Source: Paralithodes platypus | Taxonomy: Eukaryota; Arthropoda; Malacostraca; Decapoda; Lithodidae | Reading direction: 5' to 3' | NCBI GenBank assembly: GCA_032716605.1 | Contig: CM064495.1 | Coordinates: 23,484,586-23,548,585 of the forward strand | Length of the DNA: 64,000 nucleotides | Shown: positions 33,579-46,112 of the stretch, one piece after another | How positions within the stretch are numbered: position 1 is the first letter of the stretch | Layout: each line of letters begins with the position of its first letter | The notes under the pieces: model-generated | The model's database searches: none | Seen by the model: the letters and a program-made list of their open reading frames with translations, nothing else | What the model was told of the DNA's origin: nothing | Program-made: the position numbers and the translations under genes

Positions 33579-36500
33579 AAATAACCTTGTAAGACAAGAT
33601 GAACCCTTTATGGTCCACCTCCTCCTTCCCTTTATATTATTACTTAATGACACTTGTCACAACTGCGGTAGGAGCTCCATAAATAACCTTGTAAGACAAG
33701 ATGAACCCTTTATGGTCCACCTCCTCCCTCCCTTTATATTATTACTTAACGACACTTGTCACAACTGCTGTAGGAGCTCCATAAATAACCTTGTAAGACA
33801 AGATGAACCCTTTATGGTCTACCTCCTCCTTCCCTTTATATTATTACTTAACGACACTTGTCACAACTGCGGTAGGAGCTCCATAAATAACCTTGTAAGA
33901 CAAGATGAACCCTTTATGGTCCACCTCCTCCTTCCCTTTATATTATTACTTAACGACACTTGTCACAACTGCGGTAGGAGCTCCATAAATAACCTTGTAA
34001 GACAAGATGAACCCTTTATGGTCCACCTCCTCCTTCCCTTTATATTATTACTTAACGACACTTGTCACAACTGCGTTAGGAGCTCCATAAATAACCTTGT
34101 AAGACAAGATGAACCCTTTATGGTCCACCTCCTCCTTCCCTTTATATTATTACTTAATGACACTTGTCACAACTGCGGTAGGAGCTCCATAAATAACCTT
34201 GTAAGACAAGATGAACCCTTTATGGTCCACCTCCTCCTTCCCTTTATATTATTACTTAACGACACTTGTCACAACTGCGGTAGGAGCTCCATAAACAACC
34301 TTGTTGTAAGACAAGATGAACCTTTTATGGTCCACCTCCTCCTTCCCTTTATATTATTACTTAACGACACTTGTCACAACTGCTGTAGGAGCTCCATAAA
34401 TAACCTTGTAAGACAAGATGAACCCTTTATGGTCCACCTCCTCCTTCCCTTTAAATTATTATTTAACGACACTTGTCACAACTGCGGTAGGAACTCCATA
34501 AATAACCTTGTAAGACAAGATGAACCCTTTATGGTCCACCTCCTCCTTCCCTTTATATTATTACTTAACGACACTTGTCACAACTGCGGTAGGAGCTCCA
34601 TAAATAACCTTGTAAGACAAGATGAACCCTTTATGGTCCACCTCCTCCTTCCCTTTATATTATTACTTAACGACACTTGTCACAACTGCGGTAGGAGCTC
34701 CATAAACAACCTTGTTGTAAGACAAGATGAACCTTTTATGGTCCACCTCCTCCTTCCCTTTATATTATTACTTAACGACACTTGTCATAACTGCGGTAGA
34801 AGCTCCATAAATGACCTTGTTAGACAAGATGAACCCTTTATGGTCCACCTCCTCCTTCCCTTTATATTATTACTTAACAACACTTGTCACAACTGCGGTA
34901 GGAGCTCCATAAATAACCTTGTAAGACAAGATGAACCCTTTATGGTCCACCTCCTCCTTCCCTTTATATTATTACTTAACGACACTTGTCACAACTGCGG
35001 TAGGAGCTCCATAAATAACCTTGTAAGACAAGATGAACCCTTTATGGTCCACCTCCTCCTTCCCTTTATATTATTACTTAACAACACTTGTCACAACTGC
35101 GGTAGGAGCTCCATAAATAACCTTGTAAGACAAGATGAACCCTTTATGGTCCACTTCCTCCTTCCCTTTATATTATTACTTAACGACACTTGTCACAACT
35201 GCGGTAGGAGCTCCATAAATAACCTTGTAAGACAAGATGAACCCTTTATGGTCTACCTCCTCCTTCCCTTTATATTATTACTTAACGACACTTGTCACAA
35301 CTGCGGTAGGAGCTCCATAAATAACCTTGTAAGACAAGATGAACCCTTTATGGTCCACCTCCTCCTTCCCTTTATATTATTACTTAACGACACTTGTCAC
35401 AACTGCGGTAGGAGCTCCATAAATAACCTTGTAAGACAAGATGAACCCTTTATGGTCCACCTCCTCCTTCCCTTTATATTATTACTTAACGACACTTGTC
35501 ACAACTGCGGTAGGAGCTCCACAAATAACCTTGTAAGACAAGATGAACCCATTATGGTCCACCTCCTCCTTCCCTTTATATTATTACTTAACAACACTTG
35601 TCACAACTGCGGTAGGAGCTCCATAAATAACCTTGTAAGACAAGATGAACCCTTTATGGTCCACCTCCTCCTTCCCTTTATATTATTACTTAACGACACT
35701 TGTCACAACTGCTGTAGGAGCTCCATAAATAACCTTGTAAGACAAGATGAACCCTTTATGGTCCACCTCCTCCTTCCATTTATATGACGACACTTGTCAC
35801 AACTGCGGTAGGAGCTCCATAAATAACCTTGTAAGACAAGATGAACCCTTTATGGTCCACCTCCTCCTTCCCTTTATATTATTACTTAACAACACTTGTC
35901 ACAACTACGGTAGGAGCTCCATAAATAACCTTGTAAGACAAGATGAACCCTTTATGGTCCACCTCCTCCTTCCCTTTATATTATTACTTAACGACACTTG
36001 TCACAACTGCGGTAGGAGCTCCATAAATAACCTTGTAAGACAAGATGAACCCTTTATGGTCTACCTCCTCCTTCCCTTTATATTATTACTTAACGACACT
36101 TGTCACAACTGCGGTAAGAGCTCCATAAATAACCATGTTAGACAAGATGAACCCTTTATGGTCCACCTCCTCCTTCCCTTTATATTATTACTTAACGACA
36201 CTTGTCACAACTGCGGTAGGAGCTCCATAAATAACCTTGTAAGACAAGATGAACCCTTTATGGTCCACCTCCTCCTTCCCTTTATATTATTACTTAACGA
36301 CACTTGTCACAACTGCGGTAGGAGCTCCATAAATAACCTTGTAAGACAAGATGAACCCTTTATGGTCCACCTCCTCCTTCCCTTTATATTATTACTTAAC
36401 GACACTTGTCACAACTGCGGTAGGAGCTCCATAAATAACCTTGTAAGACAAGATGAACCCTTTATGGTCCACCTCCTCCTTCCCTTTATATTATTACTTA

Positions 36501-39500
36501 ACGACACTTGTCACAACTGCGGTAGGAGCTCCATAAATAACCTTGTAAGACAAGATGAACCCTTTATGGTCCACCTCCTCCTTCCCTTTATATTATTACT
36601 TAACGACACTTGTCACAACTGCGGTAGGAGCTCCATAAATAACCTTGTAAGACAAGATGAACCCTTTATGGTCCACCTCCTCCTTCCCTTTATATTATTA
36701 CTTAACGACACTTGTCACAACTGCGGTAGGAGCTCCATAAATAACCTTGTAAGACAAGATGAACCCTTTATGGTCCACCTCCTCCTTCCCTTTATATTAT
36801 TACTTAACGACACTTGTCACAACTGCGGTAGGAGCTCCATAAATAACCTTGTAAGACAAGATGAACCCTTTATGGTCCACCTCCTCCTTCCCTTTATATT
36901 ATTACTTAACGATACTTGTCACAACTGCGGTAGGAGCTCCATAAATAACCTTGTAAGACAAGATGAACCCTTTATGGTCCACCTCCTCCTTCCCTTTATA
37001 TTATTACTTAACAACACTTGTCACAACTGCGGTAGGAGCTCCATAAATAACCTTGTAAGACAAGATGAACCCTTTATGGTCCACCTCCTCCTTCCATTTA
37101 TATTATTACTTAACGACACTTGTCACAACTGCAGTAGGAGCTCCATAAATAACCTTGTAAGACAAGATGAACCCTTTATGGTCCACCTCCTCCTTCCATT
37201 TATATGACGACACTTGTCACAACTGCGGTAGGAGCTCCATAAATAACCTTGTATGACGAGATGAACCCTTTATGGTCCACCTCCTCCTTCCCTTTATATT
37301 ATTACTTAACGACACTTGTCACAACTGCGGTAGGAGCTACATACAAAACCTTGTTAGACAAGATGAACCCTTTATGGTCTACCTCCGCCTTCCCTTATTA
37401 TTACTTAACGACACTTGTCACAACTGCGGTAGGAGCTCCATAAATAACCTTGTAAGACAAGATGAACCCTTTATGGTCCACCTCCTCCTTCCCTTTATAT
37501 TATTACTTAACGACACTTGTCACAACTGCGGTAGGAGCTCCATAAATAACCTTGTAAGACAAGATGAACCCTTTATGGTCCACCTCCTCCTTCCCTTTAT
37601 ATTATTACTTAACGACACTTGTCACAACTGCGGTAGGAGCTCCATAAATAACCTTGTAAGACAAGATGAACCCTTTATGGTCCACCTCCTCCTTCCCTTT
37701 ATATTATTACTTAACGACACTTGTCACAACTGCGGTAGGAGCTCCATAAATAACCTTGTAAGACAAGATGAACCCTTTATGGTCCACCTCCTCCTTCCCT
37801 TTATATTATTACTTAACGACACTTGTCACAACTGCGGTAGGAGCTCCATAAATAACCTTGTAAGACAAGATGAACCCTTTATGGTCCACCTCCTCCTTCC
37901 CTTTATTATTACTTAACGACACTTGTCACAACTGCGGTAGGAGCTCCATAAATAACCTTGTAAGACAAGATGAACCCTTTATGGTCCACCTCCTCCTTCC
38001 CTTTATATTATTACTTAACGACACTTGTCACAACTGCGGTAGGAGCTCCATAAATAACCTTGTAAGACAAGATGAACCCTTTATGGTCCACCTCCTCCTT
38101 CCCTTTATATTATTACTTAACGACACTTGTCACAACTGCGGTAGGAGCTCCATAAATAACATTGTAAGACAAGATGAACCATTTACGGTCCACCTCCTCC
38201 TTCCCTTTATATTATTACTTAACGATACTTGTCACAACTGCAGTAGGAGCTCCATAAATAACCTTGTAAGACAAGATGAACCCTTTATGGTCCACCTCCT
38301 CCTTCCCTTTATATTATTACTTAACGACACTTGTCACAACTGCGGTAGGAGCTCCATAAATAACCTTGTAAGACAAGATGAACCCTTTATGGTCCACCTC
38401 CTCCTTCCCTTTATATTATTACTTAACGACACTTGTCACAACTGCGGTAGGAGCTCCATAAATAACCTTGTAAGACAAGATGAACCCTTTATGGTCCACC
38501 TCCTCCTTCCCTTTATATTATTACTTAATGACACTTGTCACAACTGCGGTAGGAGCTCCATAAATAACCTTGTAAGACAAGATGAACCCTTTATGGTCCA
38601 CCTCCTCCTTCCCTTTATATTATTACTTAACACTTGTCACAACTGCGGTAGGAGCTCCATAAATAACCTTGTAAGACAAGATGAACCCTTTATGGTCCAC
38701 CTCCTCCTTCCCTTTATATTATTACTTAACGACACTTGTCACAACTGCAGTAGGAGCTCCATAAATAACCTTGTAAGACAAGATTAGCCCTTTATGGTCC
38801 ACATCCTCCTTCCCTTTATATTATTACTTAACGACACTTGTCACAACTGCGGTAGGACGCTCCATAAATAACCTTGTAAGACAAAATAAACCCTTTATGG
38901 TCCACCTCCTCCTTCCCTTTATATTATTACTTAACGACACTTGTCACAACTGCGGTAGGAGCTCCATAAATAACCTTGTAAGACAAGATGAACCCTTTAT
39001 GGTCCACCTCCTCCTTCCCTTTATATTATTACTTAACGACACTTGTCACAACTGCAGTAGGAGCTCCATAAATAACCTTGTAAGACAAGATGAACCCTTT
39101 ATGGTCCACCTCCTCCTTCCCTTTATATTATTACTTAACGATACTTGTCACAACTGCGGTAGGAGCTCCATAAATAACCTTGTAAGACAAGATGAACCCT
39201 TTATGGTCCACCTCCTCCTTCCCTTTATATTATTACTTAACGACACTTGTCACAACTGCGGTAGGAGCTCCATAAATAACCTTGTAAGACAAGATGAACC
39301 CTTTATGGTCCACCTCCTCCTTCCCTTTATATTATTACTTAACGACACTTGTCACAACTGCGGTAGGAGCTCCATAAATAACCTTGTAAGACAAGATGAA
39401 CCCTTTATGGTCCACCTCCTTCCCTTTATATTACTACTTAACGACACTTGTCACAACTGCAGTAGGAGCTCCATAAATAACCTTGTAAGACAAGATGAAC

Positions 39501-40448
39501 CCTTTATGGTCCACCTCCTCCTTCCCTTTATATTATTACTTAACGACACTTGTCACAACTGCAGTAGGAGCTCCATAAATAACCTTGTAAGACAAGATGA
39601 ACCCTTTATGGTCCACCTCCTCCTTCCCTTTATATTATTACTTAACGACACTTGTCACAACTGCGGTAGGAGCTCCATAAATAACCTTGTAAGACAAGAT
39701 GAACCCTTTATCGTCCACCTCCTCCTTCACTTTATATTATTACTTAACGACACTTGTCACAACTGCTGCGGTAGGAGCTCCATAAAAAACCGTGTAAGAC
39801 AAGATGAACCCTTTATGGTCCACCTCCTCCTTCCCTTTATATTATTACTTAATGACACTTGTCACAACTGCGGTAGGAGCTCCATAAATAACCTTGTAAG
39901 ACAAGATGAACCCTTTATGGTCCACCTCCTCCTTCCCTTTATATTATTACTTAACGACACTTGTCACAACTGCGGTAGGAGCTCCATAAATAACCTTGTA
40001 AGACATGATGAACCCTTTATGGTCCACCTCCTCCTTCCCTTTATATTATTACTTAACGACACTTGTCACAACTGCGATAGGAGCTCCATAAATAACCTTG
40101 TAAGACATGATGAACCCTTTATGGTCCACCTCCTTCTTCCCTTTATATTATTACTTAACGACACTTGTCACAACTGCGGTAGGAGCTCCATAAATAACCT
40201 TGTAAGACAAGATGAACCCTTTATGGTCTACCTCCTCCTTCCCTTTATATTATTACTTAACGACACTCGTCACAACTGCGGTAGGAGCTCCATAAATAAC
40301 CTTGTAAGACAAGATGAACCCTTTATGGTCCACCTCCTCCTTCCCTTTATATTATTACTTAACGACACTTGTCACAATTGCGGTAGGAGCTCCATAAATA
40401 ACCTTGTAAGACAAGATGAACCCTTTATGGTCCACCTCCTCCTTCCCT

Positions 40449-40454
<6 letters not shown>
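33579..40454 (+). repeat. 102-bp satellite array, ~67 units
   Basis: Unit words: GACACTTGTCACAACTGCGG, TAGGAGCTCCATAAATAACC, TTGTAAGACAAGATGAACCC, TTTATGGTCCACCTCCTCC, TTCCCTTTATATTATTACTT. Since 102 is divisible by three and one frame lacks stops, long open frames arise (up to 725 codons; 34-residue repeats containing TCHNCGRSS). Indels at 35775, 37210, 37400, 37905 and 38785 break the frame and substitutions are often non-synonymous, so coding is not supported. Rare variants recur in pairs, showing block duplication. A LINE interrupts the array at 40455. Confidence 0.97.
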
Positions 40455-40486
<32 letters not shown>

Positions 40487-43400
40487 GACAATGAACGGAG
40501 GAAGGAAAAACACAGATAAAACAAAAAGGTCCATGTGCCTAAAGGCATCCTCCATTCATAAAAATGTTTGTAACAACTGGATTTAAACATTTGTAGATTG
40601 TAAGTTTGTGGAAAGCAATTCGAGGGAAGTGAATTCCAAAGAGTAGTAGCTCTGGGGATAAATGAATTCTGATAAGCAGAAGTTCTGCATTGTGGAGGAG
40701 AAAGTGTAAATTCATGGGCGCTCTCAGCTGCCCTAGTTCTACGGGGAAAGATGTGGAGAGGCGGCACAATTGAAGCAAGTTCCTCGGAACAATTGCTGTG
40801 AAAATATCTGTAGAATAATGCAAGGGATGCAACGTTTCTTCGTATGGATACTGTAGGAAGGTCCTGTGTGATTGCAGGGTTATTGATTAATCTAATAGCT
40901 TTATTTTGAATTTTGTCCAACTGCCTCAATGCAACCACTCCACTTCCACCCCACAGAGGTGAACAGTAATCCATCTGAGAACGCACATGACTTTTATATA
41001 TCACGGCCAACTGCTCGTCAGTGAAGAATTCTCGAACTCTGTACAGGAGTCCCAGTTTTTTAGAGGCATTCTTAGCAATGCTTCTAACATAATGTGTCCA
41101 GCTCAAGTTAGTAGTTAATGTTACACCGAGAATGTCAATACTAGGGGAAGTGGGAATATTTACATCATTAAAAAATATATGGGAGTCAGTGAGATTCTGT
41201 CGGTTAGAAAATTGAATGTACTTGGTTTTCTGTGCATTAAAGGAAACTAGATTCTTTTGTCCCCATCCATTAATTATAGAAAGGTCCTGGTTCAGAGAAA
41301 TTGCAGTGTTTATTTTTGAATTTATAAGATCGGGTTGGGTGAAAGAATTGGTAAATGTGAAGGAACTGTGGAGTGTTGAGTCATCTGCGTAGGAATGTAT
41401 TGGATTATGAGTGGTAGATATGAGATCATTGATATGAATGAGGAACAGAATTGGGGCCAAAACTGATCCCTGGGGAACACCAGCATTTATTGAGTGAAAT
41501 TGAGAATAAAGGCCATCTACCATTACACATATTTGTCTGTTATGAAGATAAGAAGAAATTAGTGGAACTAATGGTGCAAGGCCGTAGTGTGACATCTTCG
41601 ACAATAAGGATTGATGCCAGACTCTATCAAATGCCTTTGATATATTCAGTGCTATTGTATGTGTTTCACCATGTTGGTCTGTAGCTTGGTTGATTTGATG
41701 CGTAAGAAGGCAAAGCATGTCTGCAGTTGATCGACATCGTCTAAAACCATATTGCCTATCACTGATTAATTTATTATTCTCAAGATGCTTAATTATGTGA
41801 TTATTTAATATAATTTCAAAGACTTTACCAAGAGTGGAAGTTATAGCTATTGGTCTGTAGTTTGATGGATCTGAAGAGGCACCTTTTTTAGGAACTGGAT
41901 GGATGTTTGCTTCTTTCCAGGGTACTGGGAAGCATGAGGTATGAGTACACAGACGGAAATTTTTTGCCAATACAGGAGCGAGCACCAAGGAGCAATTCTT
42001 AAGTACTATTGGAGAAATTTCATCTGGACCAGGAGCCTTATCTACTGAGAGATTCTGCAAAATAGTTTTGACATGTCTGGTGTGGATCTTAAGTGAGGGA
42101 ATTTCAGGCGAATTAAAATTAAGTACAGGGACATCTTGATTTATTTCATCTAAGGTTGAGTTGGTGGAGAAAATATCCGCAAGAAGGTTAGCTTTACCTC
42201 GTGGGTCACTTACAAGATTGCCAGTCGGAGATTTTAATGGTGGAATGGATGAAGCAGTAGTGAAGTTGGATTTAAATGAGTTAAGAGTAGACCAAAATAT
42301 TTGTTTATCATTTGGATTATTTAGAAGTTTATTTGCCTGCTTGTGGAGAAAGTTTGATTTAGTTAGGTTTAATATAGTTTTGGCATAATTTCTGATGTTT
42401 CTAAAGTAATTAAAGGCTTCATGTGTTTTTGATCTTGTGTATGCATTGTAGGCTATTGCTTTTTGTTCAGTTACTCTAGCACAATTATGGTCAAACCATT
42501 TAGGTGAATTAGATCTTTTACTGTACTTTTGATGAAGAATAAAAGTTTCCATTCCAATTTTTACAAAATCTTGTATGTGGCTCAAGGTGGAGTGTGCATC
42601 ATTAGAAAAGAAAGAGGTCCAGGGAATATCAATAAAGAAACCTTGAAGGCCCTCCCAGTCTGCCCTATCGTAATGCCATTTAGTCACCAAAACAGGTTCA
42701 GAGTGGGAAGGTGTGGTAGGTGATAGACAGGTGGCCTGTATCAGACAGTGATCAGAAGATCCAAGTGGGGACCTCACTGTAACATCATAATTTTCTGAAT
42801 TGGTTGTTAAAAATAAGTCCAGTAGGTGGGAATTATGATTAGGATTATCTGGTACACGGGTGGGTTGGTTGACTAGTTGAGTGAGATTAAATGAGTCTGC
42901 AAATAGCTCACATTCAAGACCAGCATCATCAGTCCTGGCTGAATGAGTGAGCCATTCAACATTATGGACATTAAAATCACCCAACACAGTGATTTCAGAA
43001 GAAGCATTTAAGTTGAGGACACTGAGTTGTGAGGACAGAGAATCAAAAAGACTTTGCTCTGGAGGAGTATTTGGGGAACGGTAGATGCAACATATGTATT
43101 TAAATTTACCAGCAGAAATTAATTTGTATATAGAATAATCAAAATAGGGACAATTGAAACTAGTAACCTCCTCCAGGGCAATTTCAGATTTTGCGAAGCA
43201 ACATACACCTCCTTTAGGTCTGAAATTTTGGAGCAGTTGATAACCTGGAAAATTAAATCTAGACGTGTCAGATGTGGATGTTACTTGAGTCTCTGTCAAA
43301 AAAAGGAGAGTAGGGGATTCTGCTTGAAGAAATTGGTGTACAGAATTGATGTTAGAGTGAAGTCCCCTTATATTGCTAAAGAAAAAGCTGCACCGACGAG

Positions 43401-43536
43401 CAGCTTTGGGACGTTGCAATGCTCTTGACACAGTCGCATGATGACGACCGGGAGGGCCCTGTGTCAATGACCCAACCCTGCCGGGGGTGGATATCCGAGG
43501 GACCACCAGGTTTGCTCTTAACAATTGTACTGTCAT
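40372..43536 (-). CDS. LINE endonuclease/reverse transcriptase ORF with motif A Asp-to-Asn change
   Basis: A single long ORF encoding an APE-type endonuclease followed by reverse transcriptase, which would nick target DNA and reverse-transcribe the element's RNA in place. Endonuclease motifs: FFSNIRGLHSN, LTETQ, YRSPN, LGDFN and SSDHCL. RT motifs: DKAPGPDEI, PVPKKG..NYRPIA, QYGFRRCRST, GVPQGSVLAPILF and YADDSTLH (residues 716-719). Motif A reads ALNISKAFD. Residue 631 is Asn (codon AAT), where the sister copy at 58989 has Asp, the first metal-binding aspartate. The enzyme is predicted inactive despite the open frame. A one-base insertion near 40560 removes the native stop (GGCL in the sister), so the frame runs through the poly(A) as lysines into the satellite. 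The true protein is about 1,000 residues. Confidence 0.92.
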
Positions 43537-43816
43537 ATTTATTGGGTAAGGTGTATGGTGTTACATGTATGATATGTAGTGGGAAGAGTAGTGTTTTATG
43601 GATAGAGGATAGAAATGTTGGGCAATGTCGTGAAGTTGGATGTGTATGTTATATAAAGAGGGTTTTCCTGATACCCCTGATGTGTGAGGCAGAAAGATAT
43701 ATATATCCAGCTACCAAGGCCTGGGAGAGAAAATGGAATTCAGGCTATTCCCTGAGTCTCCCGAAACCTTCGCGGTAGTACTTCCCTGGGCGGGGCTGCC
43801 TACCCCTACTACCTAC
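40455..43816 (-). mobile_element. Full-length Jockey/I-group-like LINE inserted in the satellite
   Basis: 3' poly(A) (T run 40455-40482) abuts a satellite unit at CCCTTTATAT. The 5' end ACCTAC (43811-43816; on the element strand GTAGGTAGTAGGGG) is shared with the copy starting at 58989. Beyond it, after about 18 AT-rich bases, the satellite unit resumes. The unit is about 3.36 kb with a 280-base 5' UTR, one long EN-RT ORF, a 3' UTR of about 60 bases and poly(A). No ORF1 is seen. Confidence 0.93.
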
Positions 43817-43881
43817 AAAATATATATTAATAATATATTATTACTTAACGACACTTGTCACAACTGCGGTAGGAGCTCCTT
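43817..43881 (+). repeat. Last 102-bp satellite remnant beyond the LINE
   Basis: ATATTATTACTTAACGACAC through GGTAGGAGCTCC continues the array, then diverges at TTAAATAG. It shows that the LINE landed in the final unit. Confidence 0.9.
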
Positions 43882-43964
43882 AAATAGTGGTCTTGATAAC
43901 AATAAGACACAAACACAAACACATTAATATGGCTTTAAAGGAGGGGGGGGGGGGGGTCTGTACC
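43882..43964. other. Spacer with G run
   Basis: G run at about 43942-43957. Confidence 0.6.
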
Positions 43965-44215
43965 CCCTTCTGCCTCATGTTTAGCCCAATTAGTTTTCAG
44001 ATTCTAAGTGGTTCGGCCCATTAGTTTGGCGATTTTATAACCTTTCACCCCATTTATTTGTTAATATTAAGACCTTTTGTACAATTTAGGTGTCTATTTT
44101 CTACCTGGCTAGCGGCCTCAGGCCGATAAATTTTTCTATCGAAAAATGTACAAATATATCTTGAAGGGGGGTCTTCTTCATTTTTAAGCATGATGGAGGT
44201 CTAGGCAGGAAAATA
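43965..44215 (+). repeat. Interspersed family A copy
   Basis: GTTTAGCCCAATTAGTTTTCAG, GCCCATTAGTTTGGCGATTT, AGGTGTCTATTTTCTACC, CCTCAGGCCG, TTTTTCTATCGAAAAATGTA and GATGGAGGTCTAGG in family order. Confidence 0.8.
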
Positions 44216-44744
44216 AAATAAAAATAATAAAAATATAAATAAATAAGGGAATAAATGCGCCTCTCCCCCTTAAAAATAAGAAGGTGTACATACTCAGACT
44301 ACGACCCCTACTAGCGTAACGACACAGAGAGGTCCAGCAGAAGACCTCACTAAGGTAGTTTGTACAAGAACTCCTTCACCACTCAATGCAAAATAAATTA
44401 ATACAAAATAAATAATCACCATCAGCGTGGTCTGACAAAATGGATTAAGGTGTCCTAATGACCCAAGGTTCGATCTTCTCTATCCACATCACCGTGTGTA
44501 TACGTTTGTTATCACACACACACACACAAACACACAGATAAATAAATAAAGAGACAGATAGATAGATAAATAGAAAGTGTGTGCGTGTGTGTGTGTGTGT
44601 GGCGGCAAAATGAAAAGAGGGTGAACTAAACGTCAAATGATGACTGTGTAAAAGAAGGTAAACCCGCAGGTAAAGGTGAGTGGAACATAAGGAGAGTCAA
44701 TCACCAATACACGGTTTGATCCACTTGATTAAAGGCGAGTTTTT
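44216..44744. other. No gene; (CA)n/(GT)n and a weak tRNA-like word
   Basis: (CA)n at about 44513-44530 and (GT)n at 44578-44600. GGATTAAGGTGTCCTAATG..GGTTCGATC near 44443-44475 recalls the SINE heads elsewhere but is too short to call. Confidence 0.4.
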
Positions 44745-45000
44745 TGGACCCCCATCGCCCTCATCTTTAACTCCAATGGTTTTGAGATTTTAAGTTATTA
44801 GCCCCATTAGTTTGGTGAGTTTAAAATCTTTCGTGCCATCTTGGTGTCGATATTTTCCTACCGAGTGATAGCGAGCCTGCAATTTAGGACGAACCGGCCT
44901 TTAGCCGGACAATTTTTCTATCGAAAAAATGCACACATTATCTGGAGGAAGGGTCTTTGAGGTATTCTTTTGCGCTTGATGGAGGTCTACGGAGGAAACT
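44745..45000 (+). repeat. Interspersed family A, near-complete copy
   Basis: GGACCCCCATCGCCCTCATC start, TGGTTTTGAGATTTTAAG, CCCATTAGTTTGGTGA, TTGGTGTCGATATTTTCC, CGAGTGATAGCGAGCCTGCA, GGCCTTTAGCCGG, TTTTTCTATCGAAAAAATGC and CTTGATGGAGGTCTACGG end. Ends GGACCCCCATC and, reversed, TAGACCTCCATC hint at a weak terminal inverted repeat. Confidence 0.82.
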
Positions 45001-45047
45001 AAAAAATAATTACTAAATAATAGATACGGTATATATTAAAATCTCCC

Positions 45048-45412
45048 CTTAGAGGTGGGGGTGCATGGGTTGAGGTAAACATGGAAAAATAATCGCCAAC
45101 CTGCATATAATTATCTTATAAAATGCAATGTCACTGAAATAATTATTAACAATGGTATAAAGGATTTTGCGGATCGTCTATACCGGGCCTGTGACGTCAT
45201 AGTGACGTCACACCAGTATCCTTATCCTAGACTGGATGGTGGACTTACACTCTTGTGACGTCACAGGCCCGGTATAGACGATCCACAAAATCCTTTATAC
45301 CATTGTTAATAATTATTTCAGTGCCATTGCATTTTGCAAGATAATTATGTACGGTACTGCTTGGCGATTATCATTCCATGTTTATCTCAACCCATGCGCC
45401 CCCACCTTTAAG
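45048..45412. mobile_element. 365-bp foldback element with ~155-bp arms
   Basis: The left arm (45048-about 45200) and right arm (about 45255-45412) are near-perfect inverted copies. Outer ends are CTTAGAGGTGGGGG and CTTAAAGGTGGGGG; inner ends are GGCCTGTGACGTCA and its mirror. The spacer is about 55 bases. TGACGTCA palindromes sit at the inner ends. No coding capacity. Confidence 0.92.
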
Positions 45413-46112
45413 TAACTGTGGAAGTCGAGGCGTTGAGATAGTTTTAGCCTACCCCATTAGTTTCTAGAGGCTCTTGCGAAGCTTAATACAATCGCCTATT
45501 GTTTGCCATAGAACATAATGAAAAAGTGGTCACCTTACTGAAAGTGTCCATGGCACACAGCAATCAATAATAGTATTAATGAAGATATAAAAAGGGTTAA
45601 CCAAAGTGTCCATACTAATGTAGACTTTTATAGCTTATATTATAGTCAGTGATAAACTTCTCTAATACAAGGATAAATAGATACATCAAATTATCTAAAT
45701 ATATATCAGTCACCCCAACTGCAGTGTATACAATAATTTGTTTCGTTTTGAGCTATAGCTTTCTATTTTCCAGCTAATAGTAAATTTAAACCCTTAGTAG
45801 CTCATTTTTGTACACTTAATGGAGAAATGTGAAACTATTGCGTCTGTGCATCATATTAAGGTCAAGTTTTCATAATTACCAAAATAGTTCACAACGAAAT
45901 CTTCGTAATAGCCCAGTTATTATGATGCGGACCCCCAGCTAAGGACAACCCAACTTTAGCTTTAGCATGTGGCAGCCTACACGTTAAAAATATTGTAAAA
46001 TTAACAATATATTATGACGTTCGAAAACCGTATTCAATGTTACGGTTCCTTAACGGTATTATGCGTCTAAATAATTGTTGTAATAAGACCGTATAATAAC
46101 TAGTACCGGTAC
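45413..46112. other. No recognisable gene
   Basis: Contains AAAAAGGGTTAACC near 45590, another orphan TTAA-MITE-like end. Confidence 0.35.

Noticed and set aside
33610..35787. 725-codon open frame with a 34-residue repeat
   Set aside because: It is the 102-bp satellite read in a stop-free frame. Indels and non-synonymous changes are scattered through the array, and there is no start, promoter or 3' signal of a gene.
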